The notes: generated by a model not told the origin, from the letters alone. A DNA stretch of 64,000 bases from Onthophagus taurus (GCF_036711975.1 NC_091966.1:32743501-32807500); one strand, 5' to 3'. Counted from the first letter of the stretch, positions 35,201 to 48,371 are shown. Numbers and translations are program-made.

Positions 35201-38200
35201 TCATTTTGGGAGAGTTGAAATCGTTCAAATTTACGTATAACCAAGTAATATCCATTGGTCTAAAGATTGAAAGATTTTTCTCCAGCGCTGTATACGTTTC
35301 AAATAAGTAATTTTGAGAGCAATAATATTGAACTGTAATTCTATTCGATTAGAAGAACTGAAAATGCTCAATGTTATTAAGATTTTGTGTGTTGGGTTGG
35401 TTACACGATCTTTTCATGTTTTGTTATTGGAAACGGCAGTTTCACCGTTCCAAGGAAAGGATAATATAACACTGACTGACTAGCGTAACTTCCTGGCATC
35501 TTATTCTCCGCAACATTTCAAAAATCTTTACAAAGCAAGATTTATACTGATTCGACTACGACCGTGTACACAAATATGTTGTGCCAGCGTTCTCCTCGAC
35601 TAATTATGGGACCAACTGATGGAGAATCTTTAACAGAAATCCACAATCGTAGGCACCACATTTTTCTCCACATGTATAGAGGGCGTAAGTTAAGCGTGGT
35701 CAGAGAGATTGACGTTTTCAATTTTTCAAGAATGCTAATTTGGCTTCCGAAATGTGAAGAAAATGTCTCAGATAAAGAAAGTATGTTCTGTAGTGTCTCC
35801 GTAGACAGATAAAGAGGTGTTGAATAGGATAACAGCATGGTGATTATTCCTCCTGTCGACGGTCTCTTCTGTAGAGATTGTAGAGTAGCTTCAACAACAA
35901 TTACTAATGTTAGTCATAGCTGAAATGGCGAATTCATTCTTTGTTCGGGATGAGCTAATGATGACTCAATGCAACTTGCATCACAGTAGAGTTGCAACAC
36001 TTTATTATCTATTTGCAGCCCTACATCATATCATATAGAAATGAACATGACGTTAGCTTCAGTTTACCTTTAGCACGAGGTCTAAACCCCTTCTAATAAT
36101 TTGGTGAGAGTGGTTAATAACACTAGATCAAATAAGGGGAATTTCAGAATAAATTATGGTTCTAATGCATACCTCGTTGCGGGAATATGTTAAGGATGAC
36201 AAAAGGGGTAGTTATTTTTAAATTTCATTTTCTGCGTTAGTGTTGACTTATTTAATGGATTTAGTTCGAGTTTTTGCTACTGCCCTGAGGCAATCAAATT
36301 GATCGATAGTACTTTGGCATCGATGAGTGCCTCCAACAAAAAGATCGAGACCATTGAGGTCTTATATATAATCTAGAGAGCGTATGTGATGGTGGTGGGG
36401 GTAATCAGAAAGTCAGACATGATGGATGTACCGACCTGAACTTAGCTATAGTTTCAAGTCTCTATTGTACCTACAATTATAACCTCACAATTCTCATAAA
36501 CATATTGTTATTTTTATTAAAATTTGATTTTTGCTGAAAGTTTTCGAATTCTTTTCGTTTCACATATGTTTTTTATAATTTGATAGGTTGGACGATTATT
36601 TACAACCGTCCATAAAATGTTTCTGGTTACTTGACTTGGAATTAACAATTGAAGACTTCGGTATAAGAAGGGGACAACTCCTTGTCTTGATAAATGGAGC
36701 TACTCTCTTCTTGCACCGAGGTCTTCAATTGAAGTTCAAGTAAAGTTTATTATTAAGGACTGTTCAGTTTTTTTAAAATAAACTAACAATTATTTATAAG
36801 CAAAGGTTAACGTGATCAATCGGAATTGCTTTAAATATTTTCTTCTTAATTTATGTTAAGTATAAGGGTTATGGCTAAAAATTATTAAGTTCTTTTAAAA
36901 TATCATATAATTAATAATTATTTATCAATAAAAAATTAATGTTTTGTTTTGGTTATTATTTTCTGTCTTTCCAGTTTATAATAATGTAAATTCTTGCGTA
37001 AGTATATATAAGAATTTCGAATTTCCCGCTGAGTTGGTACATCTAACATGGCGACCTTTCTGGCTTCATTTTAGGCGTGGTGGGGGTAACAGCATACGCA
37101 CTCTAGATGATATATAAGACCTCAATGATCGAGACAAAACAATCTCAAACACAACCTCGAAAAGGTTGCTCTAATTCTCTCTTTTAAAGTGCTCAGTGCA
37201 CCACCAATTGGTAGCACAGCTTCTTAGCTCAGCTTCTATTCATTATGGACAGGCTTCTTTATAAGAAATTATTAAGGAATAGATGGAAATACTTTGACAG
37301 TATTCAGCCTGGTAAGGCAGACATAGATCGGCGCAACGACTTACTAAAGATGGATGACGAAAGTTACACCGATAAGCTTCTCGAAAGATTACAATTTCTA
37401 ATAATAATCCGAAGTGCATTTTTGAAGATGGGTTGCAATAGATTGCCTGTTAGCAGTGGCCTTGCGTGTATGTATGCCACATTTGGCAGAGAGACCTAAT
37501 CAATTATCTCTAAAATTACACACTCAGCAGGTGGCGTTCATGACCATGTTGTGTCTAAACCGTTAAAATTCACAGTGTCTTCTCATATGAACAACAACAC
37601 CATCTGCATATATCACTTGGGAAAGGTATGACTGGTTTAGTTTTAAGCGTTTTAAGGTAGGAAAAGATCACATATGGGTTGGTTATATGTTAAACTACTA
37701 TCTAACACTTGAAGACGTGATATCAACTAACTACATATTTATGTTGATAATGGCAATTTCTATTTGCTCTGAAAACAAGCACTCCTGCCTTAGTCAATAG
37801 ACGGGTAACCAACCCGTAAGCTAGTTCAATCTTTAATCAACTTATAACTAGACCAATGATGCGTTACACTTCAGATGAGGCAGTAAAGTGTTTTGTGAGT
37901 CTTGGAAACATGTCATATGTATTGATACAAGAACACTCAAAAAGATCTCAGGTCAGAAAATTGTTGAGAAGTTACACACTCTCTCTGTCTCATATATAGA
38001 AATGTACCCATGTGTAATACAACTTCTTAAGGGTTTGTTTTCTAGAAATCCACTAGTCCAGAGTAAAATCAAAATTATAATTATATCAGTAGCAGCAAGA
38101 GAGAGTTAGGGAGTTTCAAAATGCTTCGATTAAGTGTATATCTTGCATAGCTACTAGTGTCAGTACTCAGAGTAGAGTCACTAATCAGTAAGGTAAGTGA

Positions 38201-39216
38201 TTTCAAGATTTGATAGAGCTAATGATATCAGGATAAATGGGATGTACATTTATTTGATGGCGAATTATATTACAAAGTGAATATCACATAATATGAAAAA
38301 CTTGATTCCCTATAAATATATACTCCTGAAGATGATTAATTAAAATCAAAACCGGGTCAATTCTATTTCATTTCAATATAAATTGTAATTACGGGTGCAA
38401 AGTCTAATCGACTATACTTAATAGTAGCTTTATTAGTAAAAAGCTTAATATTATTTTTTTCTGCGTAATATTCTCTTATCTACATTCTTATCAATAAAAT
38501 GCTTTATTAATCCAATACAGAAAGGAAATCTAATTGCAAAAAAAATAATATTTTTGATTTGTTGTGGTTTTAAAAGATACTCACTGGTAACCTGGACTGG
38601 TGCCAACACGGTACGATTCTGTAACGGTTGTAAAATATAAATTTAGAAAAGGTGACTAACTTTTTCGTTTTCATCCAAAAAGTTGATCTTTGTTGATTGA
38701 TTACTCACCTGAACTTGGTTTCACTTGTTGTAAATCATCTAAAAGAGAATCTAATTGGTTTATATTGTTTTGCATTCGAGTACCATCAGTTCCATCGCTC
38801 GTTTTGTAAGAGTACATTTCTTTCTTTACGGTTTTAACACTTTTTGTGCCATCTGGAGACTGAAATCATCAATAAAAACTAATCCTTTTAATACAAAATA
38901 CTTTTCTTACTGTGTAACTGTAAGAATCATCTGTTGAATATTCAGTAACAGGATTGGCAGCTTTTGTATTGGTAATTCGGCTTAAAGAATTTGATCTAGC
39001 CGATGAATCAGTGTTTCGTTCCGTTCTAATTTCTCGGTAAGTGTTACTACCCAAAGCGCTATCCGGACGAGAAACCGAATTTTGTAAATCTTCCAAAAGA
39101 TAATCAAGGTTGTTATCAAATTCGCCTAAATTTTGTTTTGAACCTCTCATTCCAGCTGGAGATCTCGTCCTCATTATTTTCGTTTCTTGATACTCTTTTC
39201 GTTCAACTCTCGACAT
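32235..39216 (-). CDS. LD-motif protein with C-terminal CaaX box, unrecognised
   Basis: Exons 39216-38911, 38859-38709, 38618-38585, 33829-32689, 32634-32413 and 32357-32235; 658 residues; all junctions GT-AG with frame kept. I do not recognise the gene. Two leucine-aspartate motifs of the paxillin type are visible (LDYLLEDL at 37-44, LDSLLDDL at 138-145), with a third related one (LDELMATI, 534-541). The middle (165-530) is disordered, rich in Thr, Pro, Tyr and Asn, with recurring ETTTT/KETVTT/RENTT blocks. Residues ~555-590 are a charged helix (likely coiled coil). The end reads CLPLCCGLPCTIL: CTIL (655-658) is a CaaX box (Leu favours geranylgeranylation) and three nearby Cys could be palmitoylated. 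This suggests a membrane-anchored adaptor at adhesion or cytoskeletal sites. An acceptor at 39228-39229, just upstream of the ATG, shows that a further 5' UTR exon exists. Confidence 0.82.
33830..38584. other. Large intron of the LD/CaaX gene
   Basis: Apart from the foldback at 36343-37134 it holds only unassigned frames (34019-34231, 35542-35838, 37245-37499). The last begins MDRLLYKKLLRNRWKYFDS and may be transposon debris. The text at 35540-35960 is somewhat GC-richer and could be an old insertion. Confidence 0.4.
36343..37134. repeat. Inverted-repeat element with internal hairpin
   Basis: The ends 36343-36386 and 37092-37134 are inverted copies (shared text CATTGAGGTCTTATATAT and CTAGAG-GCGTATG), about 790 bp apart. 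Inside, 36629-36670 and 36707-36742 form a second hairpin around CAATTGAAGAC-TCGGT. No transposase frame is present. It is probably a non-autonomous DNA transposon or foldback in an intron. Confidence 0.7.
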
Positions 39217-41485
39217 CTTGGCTCAACCTGCAAAATACAAAACGTTTTATTCGTAACAACGTAATTACCTCTCGTCGGCGTCGTCTTATGCCAGGATGTA
39301 TTATTTTTAGATTTTACAATGAGGCCAAACTGAGTGATTCTGTTCTTTTTAAGAAAAATGGTTTTTGTTAATTTTGAAGAAATGACCAAGTTTTTTTATA
39401 GTAAAAACATCACGTCCGTTTTAAACTTTAAATTTATCACGTGGATTCGATCTCGTATTCGAGTCAAGGTCCGAGTAATTCCAATAAGAATCACCTTAGC
39501 CTACAACATTTAGGCAAACAGATGGCGAAAACCTCAAGAACCTTGCAATTGGGTGACGTCACAAGGACTTCGATGGAAAGTTATTATGTGATCAGAACTT
39601 ATTTGGAAATGAAAAATAAGAATTAAAAGCGTTAAAATTAAAAGACTTGTGGTTTTATGAAACACCTTTTTGATGTTTGCTGCCAAAAGACGAGATGAGT
39701 CATTAAAAAAACCACAGGTTTAAAGATAAAGTTGGTTTGTACCACAATATTTGAACTTTATCTTTAAATATTGATACATAGAATAGATTGTTGGGGTTTT
39801 CATGGAAATTGTTTGCATTTTTATCTGTTTTATTTTTGGATTATTATTAGGTCAGTTTCAAAGAAGAAATGTAAACGAAGTCGGTGACGATTCTCTTTAA
39901 GGTTGTGGGAGGGTTATTTTTATCCCTGACCTAAATTGGTTTTATTTTCAGTTGAAATTGGACAAAAATGTAGATCACCACCTGTTTCCTGTTTCCTTTT
40001 AATTCTTTTCTACTCGAATTATTAACAAAAATAACAATTTTTGGAAAAAAGTATTTTGAAAAGAATCTATGTAGTTTACCTTGAGACAGAATCAAAACGA
40101 AATAATATGTTACGTAAGTCGTTCATTAAGTGTATTTGCAAAGAAAACGCCTGCACATAAACACATGTTCCGCCTTTTCTAAATAAAATGGTTTCAATTA
40201 AAACCGTAACACGAGATGACCGATGGACTTTCGTGATTCGTTTCGCTAAATTCCTCAATAAAACCTTAATGCTAATTCGCAACGATTAGAATGGAAAAGA
40301 AAATACCATTAAAATTAATTTGTCGAGGAATTTTAATGTAGGTTTATGCAATAAAAATAAAAATAGATATGATACAATAAGATTTTTTTAAGTTAAATTG
40401 AAAATTGTTGTGTACATATTGAAATCCTGAAAACTCTCGCCGGCTGAGACGGCGCTTATTATATTTAACCCGTGTATACATAAATCTAAATTTAGCGAAT
40501 CGGTGCGTATACAGCTCTTCTGACCTTGCTTATAGCAAAAGAGAGCTTTCTGTCTGTGGCCTGATTTACTCAAAAAGCTTGAAAAATATATTCGTTGAGA
40601 ACATCTAAATATATCGGTTGTATATCGATTACAAATCTTACGAGATTAATTATTTTGAGAAGGTAAGTTCACTCAGAAAATTATTTGCTTTAATAAAAGA
40701 TGACTATAAATAAAGGGGTTGTAATTTTGAAGGAATTTACTACTACTATACACTTGATATTTGATATTTGATACGTCGTAGAGATTAAAATTATCTACTT
40801 ATATTTCTCCCACTTCCGGTTATTAAGAAATGGATACCAATTTCACCATTATTTAAATTAATCTTAATAAGTGTACCATTTTCGTTCAAATTATGTACTC
40901 TTGTGCACCATGTAAATGTATTCATTTATATTAACGGTTTAAAATTACTGTTAGTAAAAAAACGATAGAACGATATTTAGTATTCACAATTTTAACTTTC
41001 AATGACCATGATTTGCAATTTGAACATAACGCGATTGAAAGGGTAATTCGTTTTCAATAACGTAGTTTAAATTAATATTTTAACTGTTCTAATCGATCTT
41101 TATAATTAATTTTCCAAAAACCAAACTAATGTTTATTTTTTATCTTCAAAAAAACTAAAAATCTTTGGTGTTTTGGTAGTTGTTGATGGAGAGTGTAAAA
41201 TAATACAAAAATTACAAAAATAAAATGTAATTTTCAGTTCGGTTGTTTATTTAATCTCTTGTGCTTTCTCGTATTGTTTGGCTAGTTTCCAATTTCTTAG
41301 GACTGCATATTAAATTAGTACACGTAAATCTAAAATGTGTAATAACAAAATATAAAGATTATACATGTGTACTAGTATTTGGTGAAAATCGCGAGTAGTT
41401 TCTGACTTGTTGCTGTGAAAATGTAAAGCTCTTCTTCTTCTTCATAAATTACATATCGACCCTTAGGATCTATTGTATCTCGATA
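39217..41485. other. Upstream region or 5' intron of the LD/CaaX gene
   Basis: AT-rich. Short frames at 39441-39626, 40076-40282 and 40388-40573 match nothing. If the CpG-rich island near 47.7 kb is the true first exon, this is intron sequence. Confidence 0.4.
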
Positions 41486-41489
41486 GATA

Positions 41490-42480
41490 ACGTTATCAAA
41501 TTTCACCATGCAGTCCAATGCTCTTAACGAACATTAATAACTTGCTCGGTGAAAAGTCATTCATATCCTTTGAGGAGATAAACTGCGACAAAAAATTGAG
41601 AATCTGATACGATTTTAGGGTAGTAGCATAAACCATGCACAACCGTCTCCTAGTTCTCCGCACATAGTCGGCATTTAACATCGTCGGTTAGACCCAACAA
41701 GTTGAGGTGTGTCTTTAATTGGCAGTGCCCAGTAAAGACACCCATTAGAACTTTAATGCTGGTACGAGCAAGTCCTAAGATATTTCCAGGTTTGACTGTA
41801 GGAGAAGTCTCTCTTTAGCCCACAGTCCAATCCTATGGTTGGCCAACGCAAATGACACGTCAACTGCTGGCTTTGGCCCCACAAACGCTTTAGCGCTGCC
41901 CTCTGGTGCTAGCTCATCTGCCACTTCATTGCCCAGTGGCTTGATTGTCTGAGAAAAATAGTTTTTAAAATTGTAGCACCCATGTCAATAGCAAATACTT
42001 CCACCTGGAATAGAGTATAGTACATACCCAGGCTGTTAGCCTAATTCGAGGTGTCTGACAATATATTCCTGCCCCGAACCTTTCCGGCGTTTTTGATTCT
42101 TCACCTTGGATTGTTGGGCGGATCAGTCCATCCAACTTTCATCTCCTGGTGAAGGGCACAACGATTGTCTTTTGCGGGTTTATCGAGAGATTCTCTCCCT
42201 TACACCAACCGTAAATGGTAGGGTCACCTGGAGGACTTTGGACATCTTCGACAAACAGGTTCCTTTGACCATAACGACAATGTTATCAGCATACGCTTAT
42301 ATTTCTACATCAACGATTTCGACTATCGCAATGAGATCATCGACCAGAAGAGACAGCCACCTCCCGGCCTGAAGTGTATCGTGTCACCGTGGAGTGAAGT
42401 AGAAACTATTCTACTGTCAACCATATTGTGGATCCAACCCGCTATAGTTACTTCCACTCCCCTATTAAGAGCAGCTCTTT
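41490..42480 (-). mobile_element. R1/I-like LINE remnant (RT, RNase H, C-terminal part)
   Basis: Minus-strand translation in several frames gives LLVDDLIAIVEIVDVEI, then AYADNIVVMVKG (the YADD box as YADN), VEVFAIDMGAT (start of an RNase H domain) and the C-terminal TGHCQLKTHLNLLGL with CRLCAE. This order is that of non-LTR elements with an RNase H domain such as the R1 and I groups. Several stops and frameshifts are present. Confidence 0.75.
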
Positions 42481-44736
42481 CAAGAGATTGTGGTATTTCG
42501 TTATTTGATCATCCTCTTAGATGAAGGAATTTCGCAATAAATCCATTGAAAGTTCTAGTAGACCCTCCAAGTTGGCATACAACCTATCTTGTATGCAGAA
42601 TCACTGTTGATGAGTCAAAAACTAGCACTCAAAAATATAAAATATAATATCACACTTGGAAATCAGTGAGTATAATAAAAAACTTTCTCCTTTAAAGTTG
42701 TTAGATTAAGAACTTTTAATTGATTAATGTAACACCTAAATAAGTCAAATTTCATTATAGTGTAATCTTTTGATAAAACCGAAGTGATGATTTTGGTCAC
42801 GTTTATTTGGAGTGTTTTTACCAATTTAGTCAGGTTACACGTTTTGTTTTAAAGGTATGTAATTTACATGATTTTTCATGTAATTTACGAATTTAAATAA
42901 AGTAAAAGTGCCAATGTACGCCGTGTAATCTTGTTCCTGACAATTATTAATTAAGTGTTGACTTTCTGGGTACACATTTTGTCCTAACTTTAAATTAGGA
43001 GCAGCATATTGATGAACTGTGTAAACGACCGCGCAGTAAAATCTTTGTTTGGAAAGACTTTAATGAAAATGTGCCAAGGTCTCCGCTATTTTTGACGCAT
43101 TTTAGTGTTCGCAAATTATTAATTAAGTAAATTGAGTAAAATTTGTCATTGATAAAGTCGACAAGCTTGTTGACGTCGCGCACTGTTACTGTAATGTGAT
43201 TGATATTGTCATCTTATTTCTCACTCCGTATCGATTTTTTGGGCGATATTTGCTTTATGTTACAGATGAAAATCGCACTTCGCAGAAATAGGTGATCGGA
43301 AAGGAAATGATAAGGATATTTACAGTTGTGCGAACACAAGAGTTCAATTATACTCTACTTTTTTCTGCAAAGTGAATTCTGGTGTAGTACCTTGTAGACA
43401 TGAACAGTGCAAATTTCTAAAATTGCTTTGAGAGGTGTTCCTTGAAAACGAAGAGCAAGTCTTGTGAAACAACTCCTTTCTAAGTAATCTTTTATTGTAA
43501 TTAGGCCTCTACTATTATGGATAGAATATAACAGGGATATAATGTGTTCATTAACTTTTCTATACAACTGCAATATTCTCAAAAATTTCAAAGTGACTAC
43601 ATTGTCTTACACACATAAATTTGCCAAATATTTCTTAATTATGTCGCACAAATAAGCTAGTTTCAGCAAAAGTAAACTTTGTAATTTTATAACCTTCCTC
43701 TTGTAAAAAAATTGGTTTGCATAGCATGGCGTGTTTTGCTGCCAATACACGTCTGTAATTTTACATAGACACCAGACTTGGATCGAAGTCTATCAGTACA
43801 CTAATGCACTTTTCAAATCCAAATCCTTTTCAATTATAAACCATCGTAAACAAGTCTATAAATTTATCTTTGCCCGCTTCATTTTGACTTAGTCCCACGC
43901 AGAATCAGATTTGTTTTTAATTTGATGGTGTTCGACTTTTTTTTTCTATCGACCCCATATGACAGGATATTGGTAATCTCTGATTTAGCGCAGGTTAAAT
44001 ATCAAGAGGTCAAAAACCGGGATAACCTCATTTAGATTCTATATAACACTATTTGGATGACTTCAGCTCCATATATTAAATTGGTTCCTTACGATACCTT
44101 ACGTTGATGATGCATAGGTGTACATTATTTGAGCAGGCACGTATTACGTGCCTCAAAGTCTAAATAAATTAATTTTGATGTCTTCCTCGATAAATGGTTT
44201 TTTACAATATCTGATATCTTTAGGCTGTTTAAACACTGTTTGGGCATGAGTCAGAGAAACGCAGGTGTAATATCGTCTAGAAGATGCTTCAACAGACCTT
44301 TATGTTGTCTATTAATTGATCCTTGACATTTTTCCATCCATATTAACCAGATCAGCAGCATATGGTTCAATAAGTACTTCGTCACTCAATATGTGATATT
44401 AAAAGATCTAGCACTGTGTAGTTTGACACTAGGAATTATTTCGTGAACACCATTTTTTGTTGTTACACATCTTGCAACTGTGAATTCAATATTTTTCAAC
44501 CACCATATTTTTTGGAGTAATTGCTTTTGAAATGTGTTTATTTATTTGGGAAAGTACACTCAAAAGCTACAACAAGATATAAAGCACACTACGGTCTCTT
44601 TTCTTTGTTTACTTCTAAGTTAAGTTCAAATAGTTTCTTATAGTAAGTTTCTTTGCTACTCCAGTTTTGATGATTAATCCTGCTCACATGCTTCGATATT
44701 TATTTAGGAATTAATATATTCTATGTGCTCAGTTTC

Positions 44737-44776
44737 ACGCCAAAGTCCATATCAATCACAATATGGACTTTGGCGT
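44737..44776. repeat. Perfect 16-bp inverted repeat with 8-bp loop
   Basis: ACGCCAAAGTCCATAT and its exact reverse complement flank CAATCACA. The stem has no mismatch. Role unknown. Confidence 0.85.
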
Positions 44777-45188
44777 TGAAGATTATAACATTTACAAAGC
44801 TGAATGAAGAAATATGCTACATAACACCTGCAAAGATTGCAATATGAAGTAGACTACGACTAAATATGTCAAATTTGGAGTTACTAGAAGTGATGCCTCT
44901 TATGCATTAGGGTGGCATGACCTTTCTAATCATTAGTGTTAATCCAAAGAATAAAATGGTTTAAAAGATTACGTACACGATAGGTTTCTACCAGCTGTCT
45001 GCTGATAGTTGTATGCCGAGACTGTTTGGCCGCTTATTTAAAATCCACTTTGTAACTTAGGAAGACCATAAAATAGAGACATAGTAGATGACAATGATGC
45101 GTTCATGTGGAATAACAATTATGTTAATAACTATGTGTCGTTTTAAATATATTACAACGTTAAGCGGAACTCAAAGTAATAGTATATT

Positions 45189-45310
45189 AAAAAACAAGTT
45201 TCGTAAGACACGTTTGAAGAGCACGAATTCAAATTGAAAAACGAGCGGCGAAGCCACGAGTTTTTTAATGAATGAGTGCTTTAAGTCTTATGAAACGTGT
45301 TTTTTATGCT
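45189..45310. repeat. Short MITE-like element with inverted ends
   Basis: About 120 bp bounded by AAAAAACAAGTTTCGTAAGAC and an inverted copy with two differences. In the centre AACGAGCGGCGAAGCCACGAG forms an imperfect palindrome. It is too short to code. Confidence 0.6.
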
Positions 45311-47045
45311 ATTTTTTGTAATTCGCGTTTTTATCCCTTTTTTTTAACAAAAATAAAATAAATTTTGACAATGTAGGGAAATAGGTATGCAGCAGTTGGT
45401 AACACCGTAACACTTGAAAATAGAAATTTGAATTGACAATTAGAAACTGTCAAAACACAAAATGTATTCACCTGAAAAAAATGTTTCATGTACACCTCCC
45501 AAAATAAGAGAAATTGCTCAGTGTTCAATGTCTTCATCATTGTGGACCTTGTATTCGATGCTAAGAACGTGTTTAAACATCCATAGACAAAAATTGTCAC
45601 ATTGACAACTAGAAAAATTAATGACCCAATGTCACCAACTTGAACTGGTTCCATAAAATGTTACTAAAATCTCATTACAGCATCGGATGCTGTAAAGAGT
45701 CTCATTACAGCACCCGTTTGAGTACTGTTATAGCTTCCATTACCGTAGCGAATTACAAAAAATATAGTACCTTAGTTGATTCAATAAAAAAGCCGGAAGT
45801 ACAGATGATGTTGCCCAATATAGTCTTAACTAAGGTTCCCTCAAATAATTATGATTTTAACTCGGGTTTCCAAGGAATCATTAAGGGCTGAAGACTCCTC
45901 AACGAATGACTACGAATACTTTTATGCCGAGGAAGAATAACGTAGTGTAAATTTATGTTTTGTTATCCAATGAGATACAATATTGTGAATGTTCAACTTA
46001 ATCACAATTGTTCATTAAGTTAGGCTGTAATTTCTTTATCTTTTGAAATACCAAATTTATTAATTCATTTATGATAACAATTTTGCTCATTTACTTTCAT
46101 GAATATTTTATTTTATATATTATCTTTTAAAAAAATTTGTATTTTATTTATGTTTATGTCATCCTCGCAGTAATCAAGTGTTATGTCAAACGTCAATAAC
46201 AAACATCACTGATATGCTGCCATCAAGAAATATATGCTGCCAATCTAAGAAAATTATCATTGCAAATTTATTCCAATCATCCTCGAGAATAACTTAAATC
46301 GGCTTAATTTAATCATAAGAATACCGTTTATAATTCTAAATCGTTATCATACATAAAATAAATAATCTAAAGATGCTTTTTTTAACATAATTAAATGTGA
46401 ATTATTCAAAATCTTCTTGAAAATCTTTATAACAACTTTTCTTCCTATAATAACCCAAGATTCTAACTGTATTTCTTATTTATAATTCAAGACCATCTCG
46501 TACACAGAATTTAAACGGTTTTCAACATCCATTAAAAACGTTAAAGCAACATTTACAAGAGTACATTCTCACTCATGCTCTTAATTCTTAAGAAGGAAAC
46601 GTTTTAAAACACCCAAGTGGCTCCACAACAACGATTACGTTGTACGATAACGTTTCATTTTGTAATCTGGATTAATCAAGTGCATTTTAAGCCGGTTTTA
46701 TTATTAAATTGTTGATACATCTTATCGTATCTCGGAAATATGTTTTATTTTTATGAATTAAATTAAAAAATAAGTTTAAATTTAAATTATTTTTTGCTTT
46801 AAAAGTATAACGAACTTAACAAAAACATTACATAAATACATTTCCTCTTAAGGATGTAAATAAATAAAGGTGTAGTGTTTCTTTTTTTGGTGTTTAAACA
46901 ATAATTTGAAAAGTATTGTGTCATCTTTAATTTTAGCCGGATTTAAAGTAAATACCATTTAAGTTGTAGGTAGATACATTCTTAGAATGTTATAAATAAA
47001 CATGATTTTAGCAATAAAAGATTGTAATGAATTCGTTTTTATTGT

Positions 47046-47470
47046 TTATATCGCAAAGATAAAAACGAGTTTTTGAAGAGAGTCATCCTTCTTTTGAAGA
47101 GTATCTTTAGGAGGTTGTCGGTGGTTCTTTTTTGGAGGAAGGCATCTCTCAGTGGGAGTTTGGAATGCGAATAAAACGATTACGACGAGAACGGGCAGTG
47201 AGTTTGGAGTCGATCGCGTGCATAATTGAAACATTGGCGGCATTTATTCGCCGCGAAAGGCAACAACAGCGACGTCGAACTGAAAGAACAACGACTACGG
47301 ACATTGAAAACACCAGATGAACGATCCGAATCGTATTGCGTCTCGTCGTAAAGATGTTGCGCCTTAAATGGAGCGGTAACGAAAAATTTCAATTGCAAAT
47401 TAACGGGATTACGAAATCCCGATACGATTCCGTCCTCGGATCTCCAATTAAAGACGAATAAAAATCGCAT
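47046..47470 (-). other. GC-richer island with a 96-codon minus-strand frame
   Basis: This stretch is richer in GC and CpG than its neighbours. A minus-strand frame from 47470 to 47180 (96 codons, Ser- and Cys-rich towards its end) is the longest. A plus-strand Arg-rich frame at 47132-47320 overlaps it. I recognise neither. It lies just downstream (minus sense) of the CpG-rich promoter-like block at 47.7-47.96 kb, so an exon is possible, but no matching splice partner was found. Confidence 0.3.
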
Positions 47471-47727
47471 GTGTGTTTTTAGATTTGAATATTAAAGCAA
47501 ATGATTTATTATGATTTATTATCACAGTTAATCGTTTATTTTTGATTTAAAAAATAACAATAAATTCATAGATTTTCGATTAATTTTGATACAAAAAATA
47601 ATTTCTTCTAATTCATTTTGGTTTTCCTTAAAAAAATTTCTTACCTTTTGATTAATTTTTAATTTCGAATTTTCCAAAAAAAATAATAATAACTTAACAC
47701 TTTTTCGTTTTCGATGTAAAAACTTAC

Positions 47728-47960
47728 ACAGCACCGATGCTACTGAGTAAAGTTCTCACGTAGCACACTCGGATTCACGATCCACGGGCTATTCTCAGAT
47801 CCAGTTGGCCGCGACGTTCAAAATGTCAACGCGTGGGAATCGCGTCGTTTGTGCGCACGCGTCGATTTGCGATCCGCGATTGTTTTACGCTGTGGGCGAC
47901 GCAGGTAACTTGATTTCTAAAGCGGCAGCAGGTTTCAGTGTGTTCGGGTAGTGTAGGCAT
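47728..47960 (-). promoter_or_regulatory. CpG-rich promoter-like island with a minus-strand donor
   Basis: It is unusually CpG-dense for this window (GCGACGTTCAAAATG, ACGCGTGGGAATCGCGTCG, TGTGCGCACGCGTCG). On the minus strand it ends in a consensus donor (GCTGT|GTAAGTTT, exon side ending at 47728) preceded by a TCAGT initiator. It could be the first, non-coding exon of the LD/CaaX gene, whose ATG exon begins with an acceptor at 39228. On the plus strand there is also a usable donor (ACGCAG|GTAACT), so the direction is not certain. Confidence 0.45.
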
Positions 47961-48371
47961 ATTTTTTCATTCAAGTTTTTTTTTTGTTGGAAAATCCTAG
48001 CCGTGCGTTACAAATTCCTTATTTAGACAATTACGATTGGCAGCAGGTGTTATTCATTCATGATTGAATCCCACTTGTACAATACTTATGTATGCTATTA
48101 CTTGCAACCGACAAGGAATTACGATATACTCACTTTATTTTCTTTTTAAACTTACCTTTTTGGTTTCAAGCTGATGATTCTGTATTCTGATATTGGTCAC
48201 ATCCAACTTTGTATTTCCACCAATTGCACACTCGTAACAAGAATTGGTGCCTATTTTATCGTCTTTCTTCCTACGTCACCAGGTGGATGCAGACGCAATC
48301 AACAAACAACTTTCAGCAGGCAGTTTTATGTGCTACTATTTTTTAACTCTTTTGGTCTCAATGAGACACAT

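Larger units (their letters stand above)
42481..47040. other. Region without recognised genes; small foldbacks
   Basis: Mostly AT-rich. Frames at 43355-43591, 45331-45654 (107 codons, hydrophobic) and 45640-45891 match no family I know. Two inverted repeats listed separately (44737-44776 and 45189-45310) are the only clear structures. Confidence 0.4.

Noticed and set aside
45331-45654. 107-codon hydrophobic frame, considered as a chemoreceptor exon
   Set aside because: None of the conserved C-terminal motifs of insect odorant or gustatory receptors is present and there are no clear splice borders.
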